DNA of 16,892 bases, taken from the NCBI GenBank assembly GCA_002440765.1, contig DJVC01000005.1, positions 550 to 17,441 on the forward strand, given 5' to 3'. The first letter of the stretch is position 1. Each line of letters begins with the position of its first letter. Under the pieces are notes generated by a model. That model was given only the letters and a program-made list of their open reading frames with translations. It was not told the DNA's origin and ran no database searches. This stretch comes from a bacterium UBP3_UBA6266. GTDB taxonomy: Bacteria; Auribacterota; UBA6266. This document shows, piece by piece, positions 7,468-14,998 of this stretch. The position numbers and the translations under genes were made by a program.

Positions 7468-8352
7468 TTGGAAAAAGCTATTTCAAAAGCAGCCGTTCTT
7501 ATAGAAGCGATGCCGTATATACAACGCTTCAGGGATAAGGTTGTTGTCATAAAATTCGGCGGAAATGCCATGTCCGATAAGGCTATAAACAATAATGTAT
7601 TGAGGGATATTGTTTTTATGGAGCTTGTCGGGATGAAGCCTGTCCTGGTGCATGGAGGCGGCAGCGCTATATCGAAGGAAATGAAAAAAGTAGGTAAAGA
7701 GCCGGTGTTTTCCAGCGGGCTCAGGGTTACGGATCTTGAGACCATCAGGATTGTCGAGAAAACATTATTTGAATCGGTGAACAAAGAATTGGTTATTTTA
7801 GTAAAAAAATTCGGCGGCAGGGCAAAACCGGTTTCGGGAAACAGGGACAGGATAATAAACGCCGCGAAAAAAAGGTTTTACGACCCTGAAAATCCCGGGA
7901 AGGAAATAAACCTCGGTTATGTGGGTGAAGTTAAAAAAGTAAACCCGGCTAAGATCAGGAAAATCTGTGATGAAGGCGTGATTCCTGTCATTGCGCCTCT
8001 CGGTTACGGGAAAAAGGGAGAAGTTTTCAACATAAATGCCGACCATGCCGCGGCAGAGATTGCGGCCGCTCTCAAGGCGGAAAAACTTGTGTTTTTGACG
8101 AATGTGAAAGGCGTAATGGTTAACAGGGGGGACGACGAAGCATATCTGATTCCTTCCATTAATGTGCGGGAGATTGAAAAATTGAAGATGAGCAAAGTTA
8201 TAACAGGCGGGATGCTGCCCAAGGTGGATTCCTGTATTCATGCCGTAAAATCGGGGGTTCATAAAACACACGTAATAGATGTTAAAATCCAGCATTCTCT
8301 TTTGCTCGAAATTTTTACTGACAAGGGGATAGGAACTGAAATTATCGTATGA
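7468..8352 (+). CDS. argB: Acetylglutamate kinase
   Basis: This 294-residue amino-acid kinase phosphorylates N-acetylglutamate. Visible motifs are IKFGGNAM (residues 26-33), LVHGGGSAISKEM, SGLRVTDLET, and NADHAAAEIA and TNVKGVM in the nucleotide-binding half, then ITGGMLPKVDSC near the end. The start is a TTG at 7468, supported by AGGAGA (7458-7463) overlapping the argJ stop and by the family-typical N-terminal helix (KAAVLIEAMPYIQRF). Starting at the next Met (7510) would remove that helix. The N-terminal helix is a feature of arginine-inhibited, hexameric NAGKs, so feedback control by arginine is plausible but inferred. Confidence 0.96.
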   Translation: MEKAISKAAVLIEAMPYIQRFRDKVVVIKFGGNAMSDKAINNNVLRDIVFMELVGMKPVLVHGGGSAISKEMKKVGKEPVFSSGLRVTDLETIRIVEKTLFESVNKELVILVKKFGGRAKPVSGNRDRIINAAKKRFYDPENPGKEINLGYVGEVKKVNPAKIRKICDEGVIPVIAPLGYGKKGEVFNINADHAAAEIAAALKAEKLVFLTNVKGVMVNRGDDEAYLIPSINVREIEKLKMSKVITGGMLPKVDSCIHAVKSGVHKTHVIDVKIQHSLLLEIFTDKGIGTEIIV

Positions 8353-8360
8353 GGTGACGA

Positions 8361-9551
8361 ATGCAGAATTCAGCTGAGGATATTATTAAGTTTTACAACA
8401 CATATGTTATGAAAACATATGCGTGGAATCCCATAGTTATCGTTAAAGGCAAAGGCTCATGGGTTTGGGACATAAATGGCAGGAAATATCTGGATTTTTT
8501 CCCGGGTTGGGCTGTCAGCGGGCTGGGACATTGTAATACGGAAGTGGCCGGAGCCATAAGAAAGCAGGCATCCACTCTTATCCATATGCCCAATAATTTT
8601 ATGATGGAACTTCAGCCGCTGCTTGCCAAAAAGATAATAGAGAATTCTTTTAAGGGGAAATGTTTCTTCTGTAATAGCGGCGCCGAAGCCAATGAGACCG
8701 CTTTTAAAATTGCGAGGAAATATGGGAGCCAAACGGGAAGATATGAAATAATAACGATGAAAAAATCATTTCACGGCAGGACGCTTGCGGCTGTGACAGC
8801 TACGGGGCAGGAAAAATATCACAAGGGTTTCGAACCGCTCGTTCCGGGCTTTAAATATGTGGGATTCGGCAGTAAGGATGAACTGGCAAAGGCTGTTACG
8901 GATAAAACGGTTGCCGTCATGCTTGAGCCTATCCAGGGTGAAGGAGGAATTAACGTTTCGGATAAAGACTATCTCAGGTATATCAGAGACTTATGCGATA
9001 AAAATGATATGCTTCTGATACTGGACGAGATACAGACCGGCATGGGCAGGACAGGCAGGATGTTTGCTTACCAGCATTATGATATTGAGCCGGATGTTAT
9101 GACTTTGGCTAAAACGCTGGGGGGAGGGATTCCCATAGGAGCCGCTGTCGCCGGTGAAAAAGTATGCGATGTCCTTGAACCGGGGAACCATGCGTCCACC
9201 TTCGGCGGCAACCCGCTTGCCTGCGCTGCGGCGCTGGCGGTTTTTGAGGTTATAGAAAAAAATGGTTTTCTTGATAAGGCTGTCAAAAAAGGCGGTTATC
9301 TGAGGAAAAAACTTGAAGGTCTTAAATCCAAATATTCTTTCATCAAAGAAGTGAGAGGTGTAGGATTAATGTTGGGTATGGAATTGAATATTGAAGGCGG
9401 CGGAATATTCAATGAATGCCTTAAAAAGAATCTTATAATAAATTGCACATCGGGTAATGTGTTAAGGTTTGTGCCGTCAATGACAGTTAAAAAATCGGAA
9501 ATTGATCTGGCGATTAATATAGTTGATGAAGTTTTTAAAAATGTGTCTTAA
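8361..9551 (+). CDS. argD: Acetylornithine aminotransferase
   Basis: This 396-residue class III PLP aminotransferase converts N-acetylglutamate semialdehyde to N-acetylornithine. Marks include DINGRKYLDFFPGWAVSGLGH at the N-terminus (cut short here), FFCNSGAEANETAFKIARK, SFHGRT, LEPIQGEGGI, LILDEIQTGMGRTG and LAKTLGGGIPIGA, with Lys251 as the PLP Schiff-base lysine, and HASTFGGNPLAC. AGGTGA lies just before the ATG. ArgD can in some bacteria also act in lysine synthesis, but dapL downstream makes this unnecessary. The gene that follows is argG, not argF. Confidence 0.95.
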   Translation: MQNSAEDIIKFYNTYVMKTYAWNPIVIVKGKGSWVWDINGRKYLDFFPGWAVSGLGHCNTEVAGAIRKQASTLIHMPNNFMMELQPLLAKKIIENSFKGKCFFCNSGAEANETAFKIARKYGSQTGRYEIITMKKSFHGRTLAAVTATGQEKYHKGFEPLVPGFKYVGFGSKDELAKAVTDKTVAVMLEPIQGEGGINVSDKDYLRYIRDLCDKNDMLLILDEIQTGMGRTGRMFAYQHYDIEPDVMTLAKTLGGGIPIGAAVAGEKVCDVLEPGNHASTFGGNPLACAAALAVFEVIEKNGFLDKAVKKGGYLRKKLEGLKSKYSFIKEVRGVGLMLGMELNIEGGGIFNECLKKNLIINCTSGNVLRFVPSMTVKKSEIDLAINIVDEVFKNVS

Positions 9552-9571
9552 CTTGGGGACGGGAGTATTTT

Positions 9572-10744
9572 ATGGAGAAAGTCGTTCTTGCGTATTCCGG
9601 AGGATTAGACACTTCGGTAATATTAAAGTGGCTGAAGGAAGAAAAAGGGTATGATGTCATTGCTTTTGCCGCGGACCTGGGTCAGGGAAAAGAACTGGAC
9701 CGGATTGAAAAAAAGGCAAAAGACACAGGGGCTTCAAAGGTTTATGTAGAAGACCTGAGGGAGGAGTTTGCCCGCGATTATGTTTTTGAAATGCTTAAAG
9801 CCAACGCCATTTATGAGGATAAGTATTTGCTGGGGACATCAATAGCCAGGCCCCTGATAGCCGGGAAGCAGGTCGAAATTGCTCTGAAGGAAAAAGCAAA
9901 AGCGGTATCTCATGGTGCTACGGGTAAAGGTAATGACCAGGTAAGGCTGGAGGTGGGGGCAGGGATACTTGACCCTAAGCTTGAGATAATTGCCCCGGTA
10001 AGGGTCTGGGAATTTAAATCCCGGGAAGAGGAGATTGAATATGCCAAGATGCATAATATTCCTATTGATGCCACAAAAAAGAAGCCATACAGCATAGATA
10101 GGAATATTTGGGCGATTAGCATCGAGGCGGGTATCTTAGAGAATTTGGAACAGGAGCCTCCGGAAGATGCCTATATGGTTACAAAAAATCCTATTACTCA
10201 AACAAGCTATGCCAAATATATTGAGGTATATTTCGAAAAGGGCATTCCTAAAAAGGTAGACGGTAAGGCCTATAACCTGAAAACGCTGATTAACCATCTT
10301 AATGAGGTAGGGGGGCTTTATGGGGTGGGAAGATCGGATATGGTGGAGAATAGGCTGGTAGGAATTAAATCCAGGGAAATTTATGAAGCGCCTGCCGCAA
10401 CCATCCTGCATATAGCGCATAAAGAATTGGAAGCCCTGGTTTTAGACAGGGAGCTTGCGCATTTTAAAGATATTGTTGCGCTGAAATATTCGGAATTGGT
10501 GTATAATGGGCTCTGGTTTTCGCCGTTAAAGGAAGCGCTGGATAATTTTGTCAACGCTACCCAGAAATGTGTAACCGGTACAATAAAATTAAAGTTGTTT
10601 AAGGGCAGCTGCGTGGCGGTATCCAGGAAGTCCAGGTATTCGCTTTATAAAAAAGAATTAAGTACTTACGGAAAAGAAGATAAGTTTGACCAGAGGCTGG
10701 CAGAAGGATTTATTAAGATTTGGGGCATGCCCTACAAGAAGTAA
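9572..10744 (+). CDS. argG: Argininosuccinate synthase
   Basis: This 390-residue enzyme joins citrulline and aspartate using ATP. The N-type ATP-pyrophosphatase loop AYSGGLDTS occupies residues 7-15. SHGATGKGNDQVR (citrulline/aspartate site), IAPVRVWEF, and KKPYSIDRNIW follow in the expected order. GGGAG at 9561-9565 is the ribosome binding site. The gap to argD is only 20 bases and includes the string TTGGGGACGGG, which resembles half of the hairpin repeats further downstream. Leucine TTA codons become clearly commoner from this gene on. Co-occurrence with argH immediately after is standard. Confidence 0.97.
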   Translation: MEKVVLAYSGGLDTSVILKWLKEEKGYDVIAFAADLGQGKELDRIEKKAKDTGASKVYVEDLREEFARDYVFEMLKANAIYEDKYLLGTSIARPLIAGKQVEIALKEKAKAVSHGATGKGNDQVRLEVGAGILDPKLEIIAPVRVWEFKSREEEIEYAKMHNIPIDATKKKPYSIDRNIWAISIEAGILENLEQEPPEDAYMVTKNPITQTSYAKYIEVYFEKGIPKKVDGKAYNLKTLINHLNEVGGLYGVGRSDMVENRLVGIKSREIYEAPAATILHIAHKELEALVLDRELAHFKDIVALKYSELVYNGLWFSPLKEALDNFVNATQKCVTGTIKLKLFKGSCVAVSRKSRYSLYKKELSTYGKEDKFDQRLAEGFIKIWGMPYKK

Positions 10745-10763
10745 TGCTCAAGTATTGCCAGTA

Positions 10764-10790
10764 GGGACACCCTGCGAAGCAGAGTGTCCC
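10764..10790 (+). repeat. REP-like hairpin between argG and argH
   Basis: GGGACACCCTGC (10764-10775) and GCAGAGTGTCCC (10779-10790) are inverted repeats with one mismatch around a GAA triplet. No T run follows, so it is unlikely to be an intrinsic terminator. Its outer GGGAC/GTCCC ends, GAA loop and junction position resemble the two hairpins near dapB and dapL, although the inner arm differs. It may be a member of a dispersed palindromic repeat family. Confidence 0.75.
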
Positions 10791-10831
10791 ACGTGGAGAT
10801 AAGTAATTGGCAACAAGCTAAGGGAGAAAAA

Positions 10832-12208
10832 ATGTCAAAGAAACTTTGGGGATCAAGATTTGCCAGGAAAACAAACGCATTGACCGATAAATTTACCTCG
10901 AGCATCTCATTTGATAAGAGGCTGGCTAAATATGACTGCTTGGGAAGTATTGCGCATGCCAAGATGTTAGCCAAGCAGAATATTATCCCAAGATCCGATG
11001 CTGCCTTAATTGTCAGAGGGCTCAATTCAATCCTTACTGATTTAAAAAAGGGTAATTTTAAGTTTGACCTGAATGCCGAAGATATTCATTCGAATATACA
11101 GGAGGTTCTTTTTAAGAAGGCCGGCAAGGCTGCGTTTAAATTGCATACAGCAAGATCCAGGAACGACCAGGTGGCCTTGGATATTAAGATGTATATTAAG
11201 GATGAGATTGATGCTTTAGCGCAGCTGATTACCGAACTGCAAAAGGCGATACTTAAATTGGGCAAGGCGAATATAAATGTTATTATCCCCGGTTACACGC
11301 ATCTGCAGGCGGCCCAGTGTGTTTTATTGGCGCACCATCTTTTAAGCTATATAGAAGGATTAGAAAGGGATAAGGGAAGGTTATCTGATGCTAAGGAAAG
11401 GGCTGATAGCATGCCTTTAGGCGCCTGCGCTTTCTCAGGGACAGGGCTGCCTATCGATAGGAATTTTGTAGCAAAAGAATTAGGGTTTAAGAACGTAACC
11501 GCAAACAGTATCGACAGCGTAAGCGACAGGGATTTTATTATCGAGGCCTTAGCCGGGCTTTCCATACTTTCAGTGCACCTGTCGAGAATGGCGGAGGATT
11601 TGATCCTTTGGTCAACTAAAGAGTTCTCCTTTATTGATATCGACTTTTCCTTTTGTACCGGATCAAGCATTATGCCGCATAAGAAAAACCCTGATATCCT
11701 GGAATTAATCAGGGGTTCGGTGGGTAAAATACAAGGTGACTTATCCAGCGTCTTGATATTAATGAAGGGATTGCCTTCCTCTTATAACAGGGACCTGCAG
11801 TTGGATAAGCCGGCGCTTTTTGATGCTATTGATACGGTTAAGAATATGCTTGAGGTTTTTATCCCTCTTTTTGAGAATATTATTATAGAAAAAGAGGCAA
11901 TTGCTGCCAAGCTAAACGATGAATCATTATTTTCGGTGGATATTGTTGAATACCTTATAAAAAAGGGGATATCCTACAGGCAGGCGCATGATGTTGTGGG
12001 CAGGATGGTTAAAGACTGCCTTGATAAAGGGAAAAAGATTTCAGGCCTGTCAGCTTTAGAGCTTAAGAGATACTCACATAAATTAGGTCCGGATGTAAAG
12101 GAAATACTTAATGCTCAGAAATCGGCTAATCTTAAAACATCATATGGCGGGACAAGCATTAAGGGAGTAGTAAGACAAATTGATAAATGGAGTAAAAGGC
12201 TAAAATAA
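10832..12208 (+). CDS. argH: Argininosuccinate lyase
   Basis: This 458-residue fumarase-superfamily enzyme splits argininosuccinate into arginine and fumarate. Motifs are LWGSRFARKTNAL at the start, NAEDIHSNIQ, HTARSRNDQVALD, PGYTHLQAAQ, and the signature GSSIMPHKKNPD around Ser278-Ser279, the catalytic serine loop. I chose the ATG at 10832 because it has AGGGAGA at 10821-10827 and gives the standard N-terminus; a longer frame from GTG at 10784 would read through the hairpin. The next gene begins 14 bases after the stop. Confidence 0.97.
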   Translation: MSKKLWGSRFARKTNALTDKFTSSISFDKRLAKYDCLGSIAHAKMLAKQNIIPRSDAALIVRGLNSILTDLKKGNFKFDLNAEDIHSNIQEVLFKKAGKAAFKLHTARSRNDQVALDIKMYIKDEIDALAQLITELQKAILKLGKANINVIIPGYTHLQAAQCVLLAHHLLSYIEGLERDKGRLSDAKERADSMPLGACAFSGTGLPIDRNFVAKELGFKNVTANSIDSVSDRDFIIEALAGLSILSVHLSRMAEDLILWSTKEFSFIDIDFSFCTGSSIMPHKKNPDILELIRGSVGKIQGDLSSVLILMKGLPSSYNRDLQLDKPALFDAIDTVKNMLEVFIPLFENIIIEKEAIAAKLNDESLFSVDIVEYLIKKGISYRQAHDVVGRMVKDCLDKGKKISGLSALELKRYSHKLGPDVKEILNAQKSANLKTSYGGTSIKGVVRQIDKWSKRLK

Positions 12209-12222
12209 GCCGGAGATGAAAG

Positions 12223-12807
12223 ATGTTTAAGAAAATTCTAGTTTTAATTTTACTGTTCGTTATCCACTGCTTACTATTTACGGCATCCTTTGTTCAATCC
12301 TCCGAAGAATCTATCACTATCACTACCTATTATCCTTCACCATACGGTAATTACCGGGAAATGAGGGCAACCAGAATAGCTATAGGAGACGGCTATATTA
12401 ATGGATCTAACTACTGTTGGCCCGGTGAAACCTGTACAAATACCATTAATGCTGATGCGGATTTAGTGGTAGAAGGAAACGTTGGCATCGGGACGACGAC
12501 TCCCAGTGTTAAACTTGAAGTTAATGGCCAGGTTAAAATTACCGGTGGTTCGCCCGCCGATGGCAAGGTTTTGATTTCGGACGCTAATGGACTCGCTAGT
12601 TGGGGCGGCACTGATAGTGTGGATATATACAAATGCCCTAACAATTACTCTTGTGATGATGGGCAATACATAAATGGTGACTGGGCATCTTATGGCTGCA
12701 TCGGGCAAATAAGTTCCATATCATCTTGCACAAATGCTTGGCACCTTCATGGGAGTAAATCATGCTCTAATGTTTGTACTTACCTTGGGAAAGTGGTAGT
12801 ACGATAG
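12223..12807 (+). CDS. Small exported Cys-rich protein with TYYPSPYG and NVGIGT motifs (function unknown)
   Basis: I do not recognise a characterised family. The 194-residue product begins with a Lys-Lys dipeptide and a long hydrophobic stretch (residues 5-25), a likely Sec signal peptide, with cleavage perhaps near residue 27. Mature protein opens with TTYYPSPYGNYREMRA, a motif I associate with many predicted surface proteins of Omnitrophota-like genomes. Next come VEGNVGIGTTTPSVKLEVNG (a repeat type common in tail-fibre-like and adhesin stalks), VLISDANGLASWG, and a C-terminal part with six cysteines (KCP, SCD, GCI, SCT, SCS, VCT), suggesting disulfides outside the cytoplasm. GGAGATGA at 12212-12219 precedes the ATG. 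Lying 14 bases after argH, it should share the arg-dap transcript, yet nothing links it to amino-acid synthesis. The stop may be the result of a frameshift (see the next entry). Confidence 0.75.
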   Translation: MFKKILVLILLFVIHCLLFTASFVQSSEESITITTYYPSPYGNYREMRATRIAIGDGYINGSNYCWPGETCTNTINADADLVVEGNVGIGTTTPSVKLEVNGQVKITGGSPADGKVLISDANGLASWGGTDSVDIYKCPNNYSCDDGQYINGDWASYGCIGQISSISSCTNAWHLHGSKSCSNVCTYLGKVVVR

Positions 12808-12896
12808 TTAGAAAGAATGAGGTAGAGTTTACAATAGATAGTACCGGCAACGTCGGTATCGGGATAACGAGGCCTAGGGTACTGATAAGCGCATAG
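12771..12896 (+). pseudogene. Out-of-frame remnant of the exported protein's C-terminal region
   Basis: In a different frame from the preceding gene, the DNA is open from 12771 to a TAG at 12894-12896. It reads VRKNEVEFTIDSTGNVGIGI in its latter half, a second copy of the NVGIGT stalk motif seen upstream. There is no start codon with a ribosome site for it, so it looks like the lost tail of the 12223 gene after a small insertion or deletion. Its stop overlaps the AGGAG that serves lysA. It could instead be a sequencing or assembly error. Confidence 0.5.
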
Positions 12897-12905
12897 GAGT
12901 AATAA

Positions 12906-14180
12906 ATGCACGAATTCAAATACAAAAATAACCAATTATATTGTGAGGGAATAAAGGTCCGGGATTTAGCTGAAAAATTTGGCACGCCGCTTTATGTCTA
13001 TAGCTATCATACCCTGATCAGCCATTTTTTAAAATTAGAGCAGGCTTTTAAATCAATTAATCCGCTTATCTGTTATTCTGTAAAAGCTAACTCTAACCTT
13101 GCGATACTTAAGGCGTTAGTTGATAAAGGGTCAGGCCTGGATATTGTTTCCGGAGGAGAGCTCTTCCGTGCGCTTAGGGCAGGATGCAGCCCTAAGAAAA
13201 TAGTCTATGCCTCGGTAGGTAAAACGGAGAAAGAGATAGAGTATGCAATCAGGAAAGGCATTCTTTTCTTTAATGTAGAATCTCTACCTGAGCTAGAGGC
13301 CATTAATATTATTTCAAAGAAATTACATAAGACTGCGAATGTAGCTATACGCATTAATCCGGATGTAGAGCCGAAAACCCATAAATATATTACCACCGGA
13401 AAGCTCACTAATAAATTCGGCATTGATTTAAGGAGCGCCCGTCAGATCCTTCTAATGCGCCGGGCATTTACTAATATAAAGATTGCGGGGCTGCACATTC
13501 ATATCGGTTCCCAGATAACCGAATCTTCGCCTTATGTGGAGGCAGTCAGGAAGGTAGTTGCCTTTATAGGCTTGCTTAAGAGAGAGGGATTGTTTCTTGA
13601 ATACCTTAATATCGGAGGGGGATTGGGCATAATTTATGATAAAGAAACCCCGCAGACAGCCAAAAAGTTTGCTCAGAAGGTGCTGCCCTTGCTTGAGAAA
13701 ACAAAGCTTAAGATAATTATGGAGCCGGGAAGATTTGTCTGCGGCAATGGGGGGGCTTTGGTAACTAAAGTCTTATATGTCAAAAATACTCCGAAGAAGA
13801 AATTTATCATAGTAGATGCAGGGATGAATGATTTAATCCGTCCCGCGCTATATGGCGCATATCACAATATTCTGCCTTTACAGGCAAACAGGCAAACAGG
13901 CAAACAGGCAAACGAGAAAGTAGATATAGTAGGCCCGATATGCGAAAGCGGGGATTTTTTCGCCAAAGACAGGTTATTGCCAAAGATGAAAGAAGGATGC
14001 TATCTTGCGATTATGGGCTCCGGCGCCTATGGTTTTAGTATGTCCAGTAATTATAACTCAAGGCGCAGGGTGGCGGAGGTTATGGTGGTAAAGGATGAGC
14101 CGTTTGTAATCAGAAAGAGGGAATCTTACGCTGATTTGATTCGCAATGAGATGATCCCTTCTTTTCTTTCGGGGCGTTAA
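12906..14180 (+). CDS. lysA: Diaminopimelate decarboxylase
   Basis: This 424-residue fold-type III PLP enzyme decarboxylates meso-DAP to lysine, the last step. Lys60 in CYSVKANSN is the PLP lysine; HIHIGSQI, NIGGGLGI and EPGRFVCGNGG bind the cofactor; GPICESGDF carries catalytic Cys346 from the partner subunit, and SGAYGFSMSSNYN is near the end. AGGAG at 12895-12899 supports the ATG. Residues 326-337 (QANRQTGKQANE) are encoded by four tandem copies of an 8-bp unit just before the Cys346 motif. Gain or loss of one unit would shift the frame and destroy the active site. dapF starts two bases after the stop. Confidence 0.96.
   Translation: MHEFKYKNNQLYCEGIKVRDLAEKFGTPLYVYSYHTLISHFLKLEQAFKSINPLICYSVKANSNLAILKALVDKGSGLDIVSGGELFRALRAGCSPKKIVYASVGKTEKEIEYAIRKGILFFNVESLPELEAINIISKKLHKTANVAIRINPDVEPKTHKYITTGKLTNKFGIDLRSARQILLMRRAFTNIKIAGLHIHIGSQITESSPYVEAVRKVVAFIGLLKREGLFLEYLNIGGGLGIIYDKETPQTAKKFAQKVLPLLEKTKLKIIMEPGRFVCGNGGALVTKVLYVKNTPKKKFIIVDAGMNDLIRPALYGAYHNILPLQANRQTGKQANEKVDIVGPICESGDFFAKDRLLPKMKEGCYLAIMGSGAYGFSMSSNYNSRRRVAEVMVVKDEPFVIRKRESYADLIRNEMIPSFLSGR
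13881..13912 (+). repeat. Tandem repeat (CAGGCAAA)4 inside lysA
   Basis: Four perfect head-to-tail copies of CAGGCAAA encode the low-complexity linker QANRQTGKQAN. The unit is not a multiple of three, so slippage by one unit changes frame; only changes of three units keep the gene open. Confidence 0.95.
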
Positions 14181-14182
14181 AT

Positions 14183-14998
14183 ATGCGTACAGTTAGTTTT
14201 ACTAAAATGGTGGCTTCCGGAAATGACTTCGTAGTTTGCCGGTTATCGGGTTTGCCGGTTATCCGGTTAAGAAAATTAGCTAAACAGATTTGTGATAGAA
14301 GGTTTGGCATTGGGGCGGATGGTTTGCTTTTAATAGGTAAATCAAAAAAAGCGGATATCCGGATGCGTATCTTTAATACCGACGGCTCAGAGGCTGAAAT
14401 GTGCGGTAATGGGGCAAGGTGTGCGGCGCTTTACTACAGCAGGCAGTTAAAATCCACAGGTTTGAAGTGCTCTATTGAGACGAAGGCAGGGATTATAAGC
14501 GCTCAGGTAAAAGGGGATAAGGTTAAAATCAGGTTAACTAATCCCAAGGGGCTTAAATTGAATATGCCCTTAAACGTTAACGGAAGAAACTTAAGGGTAA
14601 ATTTTATTAATACCGGAGTCCCGCATACGGTAATTTTCGTGGACGGCTTAAATAGTATCGATGTTGACGGCATTGGAAGGCAGGTTCGTTTCCATAGCAA
14701 GTTCTCGCCAAAAGGGACAAACGTAAATTTTGTAGAGCCCTTAGGCAATCAATCCATCGGCGTGCGCACTTATGAAAGAGGGGTTGAAGGGGAAACGCTT
14801 GCCTGCGGCACGGGCTCAACTGCATCGGCTTTAATTTTGGCTGCTAACCGCAAGCGGTTATCTTCCGGCAGCATTGATGTTAAGACCAAAGGGCAGGAGA
14901 TATTAAAGGTTTATTTTGAGAGGGTTCAAGGCGGATTCAGGAATGTTTGGCTGGAAGGCCGCGCAAAAATAGTTTACAAGGGGGAATGCTATGTTTAA
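14183..14998 (+). CDS. dapF: Diaminopimelate epimerase
   Basis: This 271-residue enzyme interconverts LL-DAP and meso-DAP using two cysteines. Cys74 lies in EMCGNGARC and Cys208 in ACGTGSTAS; ASGNDFVV at residues 11-18 and RRFGIGADGLL complete the substrate site. The loop after GNDFVV (CRLSGLPVIRLRKL) is partly encoded by two copies of a 13-bp sequence and lacks the acidic residue usual after VV, yet the spacing to the next motif looks normal. The ATG has only a weak GGGG upstream and is probably coupled to lysA. The end overlaps dapA by 8 bp. Confidence 0.96.
   Translation: MRTVSFTKMVASGNDFVVCRLSGLPVIRLRKLAKQICDRRFGIGADGLLLIGKSKKADIRMRIFNTDGSEAEMCGNGARCAALYYSRQLKSTGLKCSIETKAGIISAQVKGDKVKIRLTNPKGLKLNMPLNVNGRNLRVNFINTGVPHTVIFVDGLNSIDVDGIGRQVRFHSKFSPKGTNVNFVEPLGNQSIGVRTYERGVEGETLACGTGSTASALILAANRKRLSSGSIDVKTKGQEILKVYFERVQGGFRNVWLEGRAKIVYKGECYV
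14235..14263 (+). repeat. Direct repeat of TTTGCCGGTTATC in the dapF N-terminal loop
   Basis: TTTGCCGGTTATC occurs at 14235-14247 and again at 14251-14263, a 16-bp period with identical 13-bp copies. It encodes part of the loop CRLSGLPVIR. It may be a short slippage duplication. Confidence 0.85.

Noticed and set aside
10784..10831. GTG start adding 16 residues to ArgH
   Set aside because: The extension is encoded by the hairpin repeat; ATG 10832 has AGGGAGA and the standard start.
12808..12905. Lysine riboswitch or T-box before lysA
   Set aside because: The gap is under 100 bases, is explained by a coding remnant, and shows no conserved leader elements.
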